The position numbers and the translations under genes are program-made. Under the pieces are notes generated by a model that did no database searches, was not told where the DNA came from, and was given only the letters and a program-made list of their open reading frames with translations. Below are positions 8,775-17,655 of a stretch of DNA of 64,000 nt, piece by piece (position 1 is the stretch's first letter; the number at the start of each line of letters is the position of its first letter). Source of the stretch: JBHOQX01 sp042408595 (GTDB lineage Bacteria > Chloroflexota > Chloroflexia > Chloroflexales > Roseiflexaceae); NCBI GenBank assembly GCA_042408595.1, contig JBHOQX010000129.1, forward strand, positions 62,001 to 126,000, given 5' to 3'.

Positions 8775-9842
8775 ATGAAGGGACTGGTTTTGAGCGGCGG
8801 CAAAGGCACGCGCCTGCGCCCGATCACCTACACCAGTGCCAAGCAGCTCGTGCCGGTCGCCAACAAGCCGGTGCTCTTTCGTGTGATCGAGGCGATCCGC
8901 GATGCCGGGATCGACGAGATCGGGATCGTGATCGGCGACACCGGGCCGGAGGTGCGCGCCGCTGCCGGCGACGGCAGGCGCTTCGGCGTGCGGCTCGAGT
9001 ACATCCCGCAGGAGGCGCCGCTAGGCCTGGCCCACGCCGTCAAAATCGCGCGCGACTTCATCGGCGACGACCGCTTTGTGATGTTTCTGGGCGACAACTG
9101 CATCCAGGGGGGCATCTCGCCGCTGATCGAGCAGTTCGGGCGGAGCGACTACAACGCCCAGATCGTCCTCAAGCGCGTGCCCAACCCGCAGCAGTACGGC
9201 GTGGCCGAGCTGGACGACAACGGCCAGATTCTCCGCCTGACCGAAAAGCCGCGCGAGCCGCGCTCCGATCTGGCGCTGGTCGGCATCTATCTGTTCGACT
9301 CAAGCATCTGGGAGGCTGTCGAGGCGATCAAGCCGTCGTGGCGCGGCGAGCTGGAGATCACCGACGCGATCCAGTGGCTGGTCGAGCATGGGCGCAAGGT
9401 CTTTCCCTATGTCCACGAGGGCTGGTGGATCGATACCGGCAAAAAAGATGACATGCTCGAAGCCAATCGCCTGATCCTGGATGAGCTGCCGGGGCAGGTG
9501 GCGGGGTATGTGGATCGCGACTCGACGCTGATCGGCAAGGTGATCGTCGAGCGCGGCGCGGAGATCATCAACAGCACCATCCGTGGCCCGGCGATCATTG
9601 GCGAGGACACCCGGATCATCAATGCGTACATCGGGCCGTTCACATCGATCTACCATCACTGCCTGATCGAGAACAGCGAGATCGAGCATTCGATCGTGCT
9701 GGAGCATTGCGCGATCCGCGATCTGCCCCACCGGCTGGAGGACAGCCTGATCGGCCGGTATGTAGAGGTGACGCGCTCGCCGCTCAAGCCGCGGGCCTAT
9801 CGGCTGGTTCTCGGCGACCACTCGACGGTCGGCGTCCTGTAG
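8775..9842 (+). CDS. Glucose-1-phosphate thymidylyltransferase, long form
   Basis: This 355-residue nucleotidyltransferase joins a sugar-1-phosphate to dTTP, giving dTDP-glucose for deoxysugar synthesis. The N terminus GLVLSGGKGTRLRPITYTSAKQL is the pyrophosphorylase signature, and KQLVPVANKPVLF, FLGDNCIQGG and EGWWIDTGKKDDML fit the RmlA/StrD long-form family. The C-terminal ~110 residues form hexapeptide-like left-handed beta-helix turns (IGKVIVERGAEIINSTIRGP...IGEDTRIINAYIG). AAGGAG lies 7 bases before the ATG at 8775, which excludes the longer open frame from 8580. No other rml gene is adjacent. Confidence 0.9.
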   Translation: MKGLVLSGGKGTRLRPITYTSAKQLVPVANKPVLFRVIEAIRDAGIDEIGIVIGDTGPEVRAAAGDGRRFGVRLEYIPQEAPLGLAHAVKIARDFIGDDRFVMFLGDNCIQGGISPLIEQFGRSDYNAQIVLKRVPNPQQYGVAELDDNGQILRLTEKPREPRSDLALVGIYLFDSSIWEAVEAIKPSWRGELEITDAIQWLVEHGRKVFPYVHEGWWIDTGKKDDMLEANRLILDELPGQVAGYVDRDSTLIGKVIVERGAEIINSTIRGPAIIGEDTRIINAYIGPFTSIYHHCLIENSEIEHSIVLEHCAIRDLPHRLEDSLIGRYVEVTRSPLKPRAYRLVLGDHSTVGVL

Positions 9843-9887
9843 CGTTCAGAGTTCAGAATGCAAAGCTGTTACGTGCCAGGACACGCA

Positions 9888-9960
9888 CGCGGTGGGGCGG
9901 TGTGGCGGGCCTGCGGCCCGCCACACCGCCTGCGCTGCGGGCGACCGCGTACGTCCTGTG
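9888..9960 (+). repeat. Palindromic intergenic element with 16-bp perfect hairpin
   Basis: Positions 9896-9911 and 9915-9930 form a perfect 16-bp stem with a 3-nt loop, built on GGTGTGGCGGGC. Next comes GCGACCGCGTACGTCCTGTG (to 9960), a tail that reappears near 14450 in inverse orientation and near 17520. It may also end transcription of the preceding thymidylyltransferase gene, though there is no T-tract. Confidence 0.65.
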
Positions 9961-9974
9961 ACATGCTCTTTTGA

Positions 9975-10103
9975 AGAGGCTGTCTGACGCCTTTTCGGGG
10001 AAGTTGAGGCCACAGGCCCCAAAGCGATCCCCCTTCGCGGCGCGGGCGGCGGAAAAATCGTGGAGCGCGGCGCCCGCCAGACCTCCCTGCCTCAGACACC
10101 CCA
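9975..10103 (-). repeat. MITE/REP-like element, second adjacent copy
   Basis: The copy starts with AGAGGCTGTCTGA (9975-9987), and the inverse TCAGACA lies near 10092-10098. Close to the right end, read on the minus strand, is GGGAGGTCTGGCGGGCGCCG followed by CGCTCCACGAT, matching the core of the element at 3583-3747. Flanking DNA on both sides (9842-9860 and 10110-10150) has CGTTCAG/CTGAACG heptamer-like units. Confidence 0.55.
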
Positions 10104-10154
10104 CGCACGAAACGCTGCACTCTGAACGTTTCACTGTGAAGGGCGCACTTCGAA

Positions 10155-12818
10155 CTACCCGCTCAGCCACTCCGCCGGCTCCCACTCGCCGTGGAGCGGC
10201 AGGGTGAATGAGAAGGTCGTCCCGACGCCTTCCGCGCTCTCGAACCAGATCCGGCCGCCGTGCAGCTCCACCAGGGTGCGGGTGATGTTCAGCCCCAGGC
10301 CGCTGCCGCCGGCCGTCTCGCGCAGCGGGTTGTCAGCGCGGAAGTAGCGCGTGAAAATGAACGGCTGCGCGCCCGGCGCGATCCCCACCCCGGTGTCGCG
10401 CACATCTACCCGCAGCTCGTCGCCGCCGTTGCGGAGCACCACGTCCACCCGCCCGCCGGACGGCGTATATTTGCAGGCGTTGCTGAGCAGGTTCAGCGCG
10501 ATCTGGCGTAGCCGCCGCCGGTCGGCCATCACCGGCGGCGCATCCGGCGGCACATCCAGCGCCAGCGAGATCGCCCGCTCGGCGAACTGTGCGTAAAGCG
10601 ACTCGGCGACCTCGTGCAGCAGCACGCCGACATCCACCTGCTCGCGCCGCAGCCGCACCTCGCCCGACTCGAGTTTCGAGATGTCCAGCAGATCGTCGAT
10701 CTGCTCCACCAGCCGCACGATGTTGTTTTTCACGATCTTGAGGAAATCGGCCTGCGCCGGGCTGAGCGGGCCGAGCGTGCCGAGCAGCAGCAGGTCCACA
10801 TAGCCGCGCACCGAGGTCAGCGGCGTGCGCAGTTCGTGCGACGCGGTGGCGATAAACTCGCTCTTGAGCCGATCGGCCAGCGCCTCGCGCGTGACATCGT
10901 GGTAGACGACCACGCTGCCGAGCCATTCGCCGGTGGAGGAATGCACCGGGGCGTGGAACGCTCGCAGCGTCCGCTCGCCCACCTGCACCTGCTGCGTCTC
11001 GCCGGCGCCCTCGCGGGCGGCGTCGCCCGGCGCGCCCGGCAGGCCGGCGAGCGGCCGCCCGGCGACCTGCGCGAGCGTTGTGCCGAGCAGGCGCTCCGCC
11101 GCCGGGTTCATCAGCCGGACGCGCCCCAGCCGGTCGCAGACGACCACGCCGTCGCCGATCGAGCGCAGAATGGCGCGGACGCGGCTGATCTCCTCCTCGC
11201 GCTGCCGCAGGGTGACGCCCAGCCGCTCGCGCTGTTCGGCGACGTAGCGGTAGAGCTGGGCCTTCGCCAGCGCAATGGCGATCTGGTTGGCGGCGGCCAA
11301 TGCCAGGTGCTCGTGCTCGCCGTCGAAGTGGCCGGCCTCGCCGTGCGCCAGCAGGATCACGCCGGTGGGCTCTGCATCCAGCAGCAGCGGCACGGCGAGC
11401 ACCGCGCGGGCCGTCTCGCCCTCATGGCGCTGCCAGCGCGTCTCCTGGCGGGTATCGGGCACGCAGGTCGCCTGGCGGGTGGCGAGCACCCAGCCGGCCA
11501 GCTCCTGGCCGCGCTCCAGCCCGGCTGCCGGGCCGCCGGTGGCGGCGTCGAGCGTGGTGCGGAAGGCCAGGCGGCCGCTGGTCGGCTCGGCCAGCATCAC
11601 GCCGCCGCGGGCCGCGCCGGTCGCCTGCATCAGCAGGCTCAGGCCGCGCGTCAGCACCTCGCGCTCGTCCAGGCTGCCGGCCAGCGAGCGGGCGATCTGG
11701 AACAGCGTCTCGGCGCGGTCGCGGGCCTGGGCCAGCTCGGCCTTGCCGTGGGCGGCTTCGTCGCTCGCCCGGCGCACGCGTTCTTCGAGCGTGGCGAAGA
11801 GCGCGCTGTTGTCCAGCGCGGCGGCGGCCTGGTTCGCCAGCAACTCCAGCAGCGGCAACGACTCGGCCAGGGCCTCGCCCCGCCCCACCGGGTAGGAAAC
11901 CGTCAGAAGGCCGGAGGTGTCGGCGTACTGGCCGTTCAGCGGGAAGAGCAGGTGCTCTTCGCCGCGAATCGAGCGGAACGGCAGCTCTGTGCTGCGGAAC
12001 GCGCCCGCGCCGACGCGCCGGCGCTCGGCGAGCAGCGGGGCGACATCCGCCCACGGGACGGACAGCCCTTCCAGCGCGCGCAGCCGCCGCCCGCTCGCGC
12101 CGACCGCCAGCTCCACGGTGACGCGATCCGCCGGTGCGTCCACCCGGCAGAGCGTCACGCAATCGTACTCGCCGCTGGCCTGCACGGCGCGCGCCACTTC
12201 GTCCAGGATCTCGCGCGCCTCGCTGGTGACGCGCAGCCGGTTGGAGACGATCAGGAACTCGCGCAGCACCCGTTCGCGCCGTTGCGCGCGCCGGCGCAGC
12301 GCCTCTTCGGCGGCGAGCGCCCGCTGCACCAGCAGGCCGATCATGAGCACACCGGCAGCGCGCACTGCCCAGGCCGCCAGCGGCTCCAGCCCCGCGCCCG
12401 GCGGCAGGGCCAGCAGGAACAGCCCGTCCAGCAGCCAGACCCCGGCGAGCAGGAGCATGGTCGTCCGCCCGCCCAACAGCAGCGGCGCGGCGGTCGACAC
12501 AACCAGCAGCGCCACCCACAGCGGCGACGCCGCCCCGCCGGTGAGCGCGACCAGCCCAAGGCCGGCGGCGGCGTCCACCAGCAGCAGCGGCAGCGCCAAC
12601 CGCCGCCAGCGGCCTTCGCGTCCCTGCACGATCAACGCGCCGGTGGCAAGCGCCGCGGCCAGCAGCAGCGCGAAGAGCGCCTGCGCCAGCGGCAGTTGCG
12701 CGACCAGTGCGGGCTGCTGCACCACCGCCAGCAACAGTAGCGCCGAGGCGAAGCCGGCGTAGATCGGGCCGATCCAGCGTGGGTTGAAGAGGCGCTCGGT
12801 CGCGGTTGGCTTCAGCAT
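10155..12818 (-). CDS. Membrane sensor histidine kinase (GAF-GAF-PAS-HisKA-HATPase)
   Basis: This 887-residue hybrid-sensor-like kinase has about six N-terminal membrane segments (residues 20-170). Two GAF-type domains follow (about 190-345 and 370-525), then a PAS domain (about 545-645, AILRSIGDGVVVCDRLGRV), HisKA and HATPase_c. The phosphoacceptor His is near residue 661 in FIATASHELRTPLTSV. The N box is LNLLSNACKYT, G1 is DVRDTGVGI and G2 is GGSGLGLNI. It has no receiver domain and no response regulator beside it. It lies 39 bp after the O-antigen-ligase-like gene and is probably co-transcribed with it. The signal sensed is unknown. Confidence 0.9.
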   Translation of the reverse strand: MLKPTATERLFNPRWIGPIYAGFASALLLLAVVQQPALVAQLPLAQALFALLLAAALATGALIVQGREGRWRRLALPLLLVDAAAGLGLVALTGGAASPLWVALLVVSTAAPLLLGGRTTMLLLAGVWLLDGLFLLALPPGAGLEPLAAWAVRAAGVLMIGLLVQRALAAEEALRRRAQRRERVLREFLIVSNRLRVTSEAREILDEVARAVQASGEYDCVTLCRVDAPADRVTVELAVGASGRRLRALEGLSVPWADVAPLLAERRRVGAGAFRSTELPFRSIRGEEHLLFPLNGQYADTSGLLTVSYPVGRGEALAESLPLLELLANQAAAALDNSALFATLEERVRRASDEAAHGKAELAQARDRAETLFQIARSLAGSLDEREVLTRGLSLLMQATGAARGGVMLAEPTSGRLAFRTTLDAATGGPAAGLERGQELAGWVLATRQATCVPDTRQETRWQRHEGETARAVLAVPLLLDAEPTGVILLAHGEAGHFDGEHEHLALAAANQIAIALAKAQLYRYVAEQRERLGVTLRQREEEISRVRAILRSIGDGVVVCDRLGRVRLMNPAAERLLGTTLAQVAGRPLAGLPGAPGDAAREGAGETQQVQVGERTLRAFHAPVHSSTGEWLGSVVVYHDVTREALADRLKSEFIATASHELRTPLTSVRGYVDLLLLGTLGPLSPAQADFLKIVKNNIVRLVEQIDDLLDISKLESGEVRLRREQVDVGVLLHEVAESLYAQFAERAISLALDVPPDAPPVMADRRRLRQIALNLLSNACKYTPSGGRVDVVLRNGGDELRVDVRDTGVGIAPGAQPFIFTRYFRADNPLRETAGGSGLGLNITRTLVELHGGRIWFESAEGVGTTFSFTLPLHGEWEPAEWLSG

Positions 12819-12857
12819 CGGAAAGCGAGCTCCGCTGTTCGGACTCGATGCGGTACG

Positions 12858-14318
12858 TTACTGCTGCCCACCGGCCGGCATCCGCCCGATCGCCATCGCC
12901 AGGCCGATGCAGCCCCAGAAGAGCGCGACCATATGGCTGAACTCGATATTGAAAAAGTAGTGATCGAGCAGGCCGACCGCCAGCGCCGCCGCGATCGCCG
13001 CCTGCAGGCTCACCAGCCAGGCCGCACGCTCTACGTCGCCGGCCTGCGCCGCCGCACGCATGTCGCGCCAGCTTCGCACGAAAAACGCCGCCATGATGCC
13101 GAGAAACGCCGCCAGGCCGACCAGCCCGGTGCGCTGGGCGATCGCCAGGTAGATGCTGGAGACGCCGGCGGTCAGGTCGACATCCGGCGCGGCCCCAAAG
13201 CCGATGCCGAAGAAGGGGTAGGCCTGGATGACCGCGATCGCGTTGCGATATTCGGCGAGCCGCATCTGGTTGGCCTGGTCGCGGAACTGCACCCCCTCGG
13301 TGACGCGCTCGACGAACTGCTCGCCGACGCCCAGGGCGATAAACAGCAGCGCCGCCAGCGCGCCACCGGCCAGGATCAGCCACCAGAGCCGCCGGTAGCG
13401 CACGGTGGCCACATACATCGCCGCGACGATCAGCCCGCCGAGCGCGGCCCGCGAGTAGGTAAGAAACAGGGCGGCGAGGATGGCGAGCGTCAGCGGGGCG
13501 AGCCACTGCCGCCGCAGCACCGGCCGCTCGGCGACAAGCTGGGTAGCAGCGATCGCCCCGACCAGCGCGAGCATACCGCCGTAGCTGTTCGGGTCCACGC
13601 TCAGGCCGATCGCCCGCTCCAGCCCGTTCGGATCGTCCTCGACATAGCGCAGCACGCGCCCGCTGGTCGGGTAGCCGATCCGGCCCAGCGAGACGAGCAG
13701 GCGCAGCGCGGTGGCGTCGTTCAAGAAGTACAGCACCAGCCCGATCAGGGCGGAGACCGCGCCGACGATCACCAGGAGGCGCAGCACCCAGCGCGCCTGC
13801 GCGCGCTCGCGTACGCAGTTGACGACGACGACGAAGAAGAGCGCCGCCAGCACGAACTTGAAGTAGTTGTGCAGCGTGAGCGAGTCCGGGCTGCCGTCCG
13901 AGCCGAGCAGGAACGAGAAGAGCGTGATGCCGAGAAAGCCGATCAGCGGCAGGCCCAGCGGCGAGAGTTCGAGCGGCTCCTCGCTCATGGCGAGCTGGCG
14001 CAGCAACCAGATGCCGAGCACCGCGAGCAGCGCCAGTTCGAGAAAATTCGGGGTGACGACCGCCTTAAACGGGAGCGTGCCGAACGGGAGGATGGTGGCG
14101 ATCGCCAGCACCGCCGCGATGCCAGCGTTCGTGTTGACGAGGAGGGCGTAGCCGGCCGCCAGGGCGATCAGCACGAGGAAGGCGGCCCAGAACGGCGCGA
14201 AGGCGACCGCCGCACCGCCGGCCAGCCCGACGGCCAGGGCCAACAGCGCTGTGAGCGCGCCCTGCAGCGCCGGCCTCTCGCCGGCGGGGAGCCGCTGTCT
14301 CAAGCTGCGTCGTGTCAT
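12858..14318 (-). CDS. O-antigen ligase/polymerase family membrane protein
   Basis: This 486-residue polytopic protein has about 11-12 hydrophobic segments. A large extracytoplasmic loop near residues 300-400 is followed by QRTGLVGLAAFLGIMAAFFVRSW, the pattern of the Wzy/RfaL-type family (PF04932). LTYSRAALGGLIVA, near residue 280, is also typical. It probably polymerises or ligates surface glycan repeats outside the membrane. I start it at the ATG at 14318, because the 84 residues before it in the open frame are unlike protein and a TATAAT lies between. The sensor kinase gene follows in the same direction. Its partner glycan is unknown. Confidence 0.82.
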   Translation of the reverse strand: MTRRSLRQRLPAGERPALQGALTALLALAVGLAGGAAVAFAPFWAAFLVLIALAAGYALLVNTNAGIAAVLAIATILPFGTLPFKAVVTPNFLELALLAVLGIWLLRQLAMSEEPLELSPLGLPLIGFLGITLFSFLLGSDGSPDSLTLHNYFKFVLAALFFVVVVNCVRERAQARWVLRLLVIVGAVSALIGLVLYFLNDATALRLLVSLGRIGYPTSGRVLRYVEDDPNGLERAIGLSVDPNSYGGMLALVGAIAATQLVAERPVLRRQWLAPLTLAILAALFLTYSRAALGGLIVAAMYVATVRYRRLWWLILAGGALAALLFIALGVGEQFVERVTEGVQFRDQANQMRLAEYRNAIAVIQAYPFFGIGFGAAPDVDLTAGVSSIYLAIAQRTGLVGLAAFLGIMAAFFVRSWRDMRAAAQAGDVERAAWLVSLQAAIAAALAVGLLDHYFFNIEFSHMVALFWGCIGLAMAIGRMPAGGQQ

Positions 14319-14397
14319 CGCCTCGCCCGCCGCCGCGCGCCGCTGGCGGAGATAAGCCGCCGCTCCGGAGCCGGTCGCCCCGGGCAGATTAACCTCT

Positions 14398-14403
14398 ATT
14401 ATA
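14398..14403 (-). promoter_or_regulatory. -10 box of the O-antigen-ligase/sensor-kinase unit
   Basis: On the minus strand TATAAT occupies 14403 down to 14398, about 80 bp before the ATG at 14318. No good -35 is visible. Confidence 0.5.
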
Positions 14404-14440
14404 CACGAGCAGCAGGAAAGCGGCAGACGAGCGCCTGGTC

Positions 14441-14600
14441 TCAAAGCACAGGACGTACGCGGCTGGGGAGGTTCGGATGGGCAAGGCCCCTCCAAGATTC
14501 CCTGGCGCGCACCTGCGCGCTCAAAACGAATCGCGCGGAGGGCCCAGACCCGCCACACCTCTCGCGGCATGGGCGACCGCGTCTTTCTTGAAATACGTCC
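14441..14600 (-). repeat. Copy of the palindromic intergenic element
   Basis: Read on the minus strand it contains AGGTGTGGCGGGTCTGGGCC followed by CTCCGCGCGATTCGTTTTGA, and further on GCGTACGTCCTGTG, the tail seen at 9946-9960. It occupies part of the 600-bp gap between 14319 and 14922. No gene is supported in that gap. Confidence 0.55.
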
Positions 14601-14819
14601 ATACTACAGGTGTACATGTGATTGTGAATCGGTGGCGTGGCCGCGCCGCCTCGTTGCCTGGGCCGCGGGCGGCGGCCTCTGGCCCCTGTTCTCTCGCCTC
14701 CACCCACGTGCACAGGAGCGAGGGTATCCGTCCGGGATGCGGTGCGGCACGCCGCACGGTACGCCGTCGGTGCGCCCTCTCCCCGGAGGGAGGGGGACGG
14801 GGTGGGGTTGTGGAAAGGA

Positions 14820-14868
14820 GAGGACGGACGGCGGAGGGCGGCCCAACGGCCCTCCGCCGTCCGTCCTC
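14820..14868. terminator. Long perfect hairpin, probable terminator of the GH5 gene
   Basis: The arms 14820-14839 and 14849-14868 are perfect inverse complements (20 bp, core GGACGGACGGCGGAGGGC) around a 9-nt loop. It lies 55 bp after the end of the minus-strand glycosidase gene. There is no T-tract. Just upstream on the plus strand (14764-14812) is a purine-rich stretch of the ccctctcc...ggagggaggggg type, seen as an intergenic repeat in many bacteria. Confidence 0.5.
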
Positions 14869-14922
14869 CGCCGCGCCCTGATCACTCGGGCGCGAGCCAG
14901 GGGGCGGTCGGTTCACCCTGCA

Positions 14923-17388
14923 TCAGGGCCAGCCGGCGCGGGCGAAACGCGAGGCGTTGCCGATCGTATCGCGCGCACGCACCTGGAAGCGGTGGGGCTG
15001 GCTCAGGTCGATCCCGGTGAGGGTGTAGGTGGTGGTATCGCCTGCGACAAACCCGACTATGCGGCCATCGACAACGATATCGTAGGCATACACCGGCGCG
15101 GTATGCACCTGGCCGGTAGTATAGTCGCGCTGCCAGTCCGTGGCCGCCTCCCAGCGCAGCCTGATGGCATCGGCACCGGCGCGCTCGACCCGCAGCTGGC
15201 GCGGTGCATCCGGCAATGTCGGCGCCTCAAGGCCGAGCGCCTCCAGCATCTCATGGTCGAGGCCGTTCGGCTGGCCCTCGCGCTTCAGGTTCGGGTACGC
15301 CCACAGCGCCCACCCGATCCCGTGCGCTTCAAACAACTGCCGGCTGTCATGGTTGAAGGTCTGCGAGTACGGCGTCGGGATGCCGCCGAAGGTGCCTTCC
15401 GAGTAGTTGTTGCCGAACTCGTTGGCGATCACCGGCCGCCGGTAGCGCGCCTGCCAGTCAAAGACGGGTTGCAGCATCTCGGCCAGCTTTTGTTGATTCC
15501 AGCCGGTCCGAATATAGTCGGTCACAACGCTGACGGTCTCGGGATCGGGCGCACTGCCGGCCGGCTTGTCCGGCGCCGGCGCAATATATCGCCACGGATC
15601 GTCGTTGGTGTTGACCGGGTAGGGTAGATCGCGCACCTCCTTGAGAACGATCCAGCCGTGCCACAACACCTCCTGATGCGTGAACACATACGGGTTATAC
15701 TGATGGAAGGTATAGACCACGTTGTTGTCCGCGACCGGCGTCAGCCCGGGGAAGGCGCGCACATTGTCCCAGGTGGAGGGGTTGAGGCGCAGATTACTGG
15801 CGGCGATCAGCGTCAACTCGGGCGCACCTTCGCGCATGGCCATCATCACCCGATCCTGAACGATGTTCCACTCGGCGGGCGTTTCCGCCCATGGTTCGTT
15901 GCAGATCTCCAGAAAGACGCGCGTCTGGTAGTTGGGTGTCTGACGGAAGCGCTGCTGGAAGCCAGCGGCCCACGTCTTCCAGAAAGCGGCAAAGGACTCG
16001 GCTGAGCGATAGGTCTTGTCAGACCAGATATCCGGCGGAATGCGCACGGTGACCATCACGCCGAGGCCGGAATCCAGCACGTCCTGCACGATCTGGTAGA
16101 TACGCTCGCTGTATTCGGGTTTGAGAACTGACGGCTGATTTGGGTCGAATACGTTGTTGTACTCGGTGAACATGCGCACGTAGGTGAACCCGGCCTGCTT
16201 GATCGTGGTCCATTCCGACTTATCGTAGCGGCTCAGCCTGTCCTGCCCCCAAATCACCGGGTTGTTGACCCCTCGGCTGAGCTGCGCAAGCGTGGCGCGG
16301 CCGACAGGCCGATCGGGCGCCAGCAGCCGGTAGGGATGGTACATGCCGTCGAGGCGATAGCGCGCAATGCTGGGGCCGGTGTAGTCGACATAGGCGCCCC
16401 GTGGGATGACGATATGCTCCTGACGGTATTCATATCCGGGTTTCTGCAGCAGGACGGTATAGGTGCCCGGGTCCAGGGTGAAGGTGGTGTAGACGTAGGA
16501 ATCCGTTCCATCGGGCACGAGGCGGAAGACGGACGACTGGCCATACCTGGCCTCCAGCACGACCCTCCCGCTCAGGCCGCCGGCCCCTTCCTGCGCGACC
16601 CGCAGCCGCAGGCCGGCCGGATCGACACCGGGCAGGAGTTTATAGCTGGCATGCACCTTCGTGGGCTGGGGCGTTGCGGCGGTGGTTGCCACCAGCGGTG
16701 CGCTGGGCGCCGAAACATTGCCGGCTTTGTCGAATGCCGCGACGCTCAGGGTGTAGCTGGTGTTGGGAGCCAGGCCCGACAGTTCGGTGAAGGTATCGAG
16801 TGGCGAGATGGTTGCATACCTGGCGCCGTTCACGAAGACCGTATAGCCGGTCACCCCCTTGTTGTCAGTCGACGCGCTCCACCCCAGCGCCAGCGCGCGA
16901 TCATTGACGCCCAGCAGATGCAGATCGCGCGGGACCGACGGCGGTTCCTGATCTGGCACAACGTTGATGGTCACCTCCAGAATATTGTTGGTTTCATCCG
17001 ATTCATCGATAATGCGATTATCATCGATAAACGCGCTCAGGCGAAAGCTCGACCGGGTGATAGTGTAGGTATCGCGGCCCGTAAAACGGATCTCCTGCCC
17101 CGGCGCCACCTCGGCCGGGCCGACGCCCTGCCAGGTCACCCCCTCGCCATCGACAAACCACGAGAGGCCGAGCCATCCTGTCTGTACGGCGGCCGTTCCA
17201 TCATTCCGGAAGACGGCATAGAGATGCACCGTGTCGCCGACCCCGTAGTCGGATTCCACGATGCCGACGTCCGTCACGCGAAGATCGGGAAGATCGGCTG
17301 CCCGCGCGCGCCCGGCCGGCAAACCGGCCAGGATCACGAGGAGGATCAGCCATACGCCGACACGTGCCGTCCAGCGCCGCTGCTGCAT
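14923..17388 (-). CDS. Secreted GH5-type glycoside hydrolase with CARDB and FN3 modules
   Basis: This 821-residue extracellular enzyme probably cleaves beta-linked polysaccharides. Residues 1-30 are a signal peptide ending AGRARA. A CARDB-like adhesion domain (about 33-145, LRVTDVGIVESDYGVGDTVHLYAVFRNDG) and an FN3 domain (about 150-235) follow. After a ~100-residue beta-rich linker comes a TIM-barrel of the GH5 clan, about 370-690. The acid/base is Glu498 in FLEICNEPW and the nucleophile is probably Glu657 in VIANEFGNN. A second FN3 domain ends the protein. AGGAGG lies about 6 bases before the ATG. The gene is somewhat less GC-biased than its neighbours, so acquisition by transfer is possible but unproven. 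The substrate cannot be assigned. Confidence 0.82.
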   Translation of the reverse strand: MQQRRWTARVGVWLILLVILAGLPAGRARAADLPDLRVTDVGIVESDYGVGDTVHLYAVFRNDGTAAVQTGWLGLSWFVDGEGVTWQGVGPAEVAPGQEIRFTGRDTYTITRSSFRLSAFIDDNRIIDESDETNNILEVTINVVPDQEPPSVPRDLHLLGVNDRALALGWSASTDNKGVTGYTVFVNGARYATISPLDTFTELSGLAPNTSYTLSVAAFDKAGNVSAPSAPLVATTAATPQPTKVHASYKLLPGVDPAGLRLRVAQEGAGGLSGRVVLEARYGQSSVFRLVPDGTDSYVYTTFTLDPGTYTVLLQKPGYEYRQEHIVIPRGAYVDYTGPSIARYRLDGMYHPYRLLAPDRPVGRATLAQLSRGVNNPVIWGQDRLSRYDKSEWTTIKQAGFTYVRMFTEYNNVFDPNQPSVLKPEYSERIYQIVQDVLDSGLGVMVTVRIPPDIWSDKTYRSAESFAAFWKTWAAGFQQRFRQTPNYQTRVFLEICNEPWAETPAEWNIVQDRVMMAMREGAPELTLIAASNLRLNPSTWDNVRAFPGLTPVADNNVVYTFHQYNPYVFTHQEVLWHGWIVLKEVRDLPYPVNTNDDPWRYIAPAPDKPAGSAPDPETVSVVTDYIRTGWNQQKLAEMLQPVFDWQARYRRPVIANEFGNNYSEGTFGGIPTPYSQTFNHDSRQLFEAHGIGWALWAYPNLKREGQPNGLDHEMLEALGLEAPTLPDAPRQLRVERAGADAIRLRWEAATDWQRDYTTGQVHTAPVYAYDIVVDGRIVGFVAGDTTTYTLTGIDLSQPHRFQVRARDTIGNASRFARAGWP

Positions 17389-17429
17389 ACCAGCCTCCTG
17401 CTTGGTTCAAGCCAGGTGTGACGCGGTCG

Positions 17430-17550
17430 CAGGCATGGGCGGGGCGCCGTGCCGGGCCCCTGGCGGCGCATCCCCATAGGCCCGTGGCGGGCCGGCGGGC
17501 CTCACGCCTCGCGCCAACAATGACCGCGTCCGTCCTGTGAAAAACATCCG
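17430..17550 (+). repeat. Diverged copy of the palindromic intergenic element
   Basis: The gap between the divergent GH5 and M14 genes contains CCCGTGGCGGGCCGGCGGGC followed by ATGACCGCGTCCGTCCTGTG, matching the core and the tail of the copy at 9888-9960. The remainder up to 17655 contains a possible -10, TATCAT, at 17644-17649, only about 7 bp before the M14 start codon. Confidence 0.5.
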
Positions 17551-17655
17551 GTGCAGCCATTCTAGCAAGCCGCTGCGGCGCCGGGAACGCTACTGAGCTA
17601 CGATCTTTTGCCTGATTCTGTGTAGATTGGGCTGAAACTTTGGTATCATACCCGC

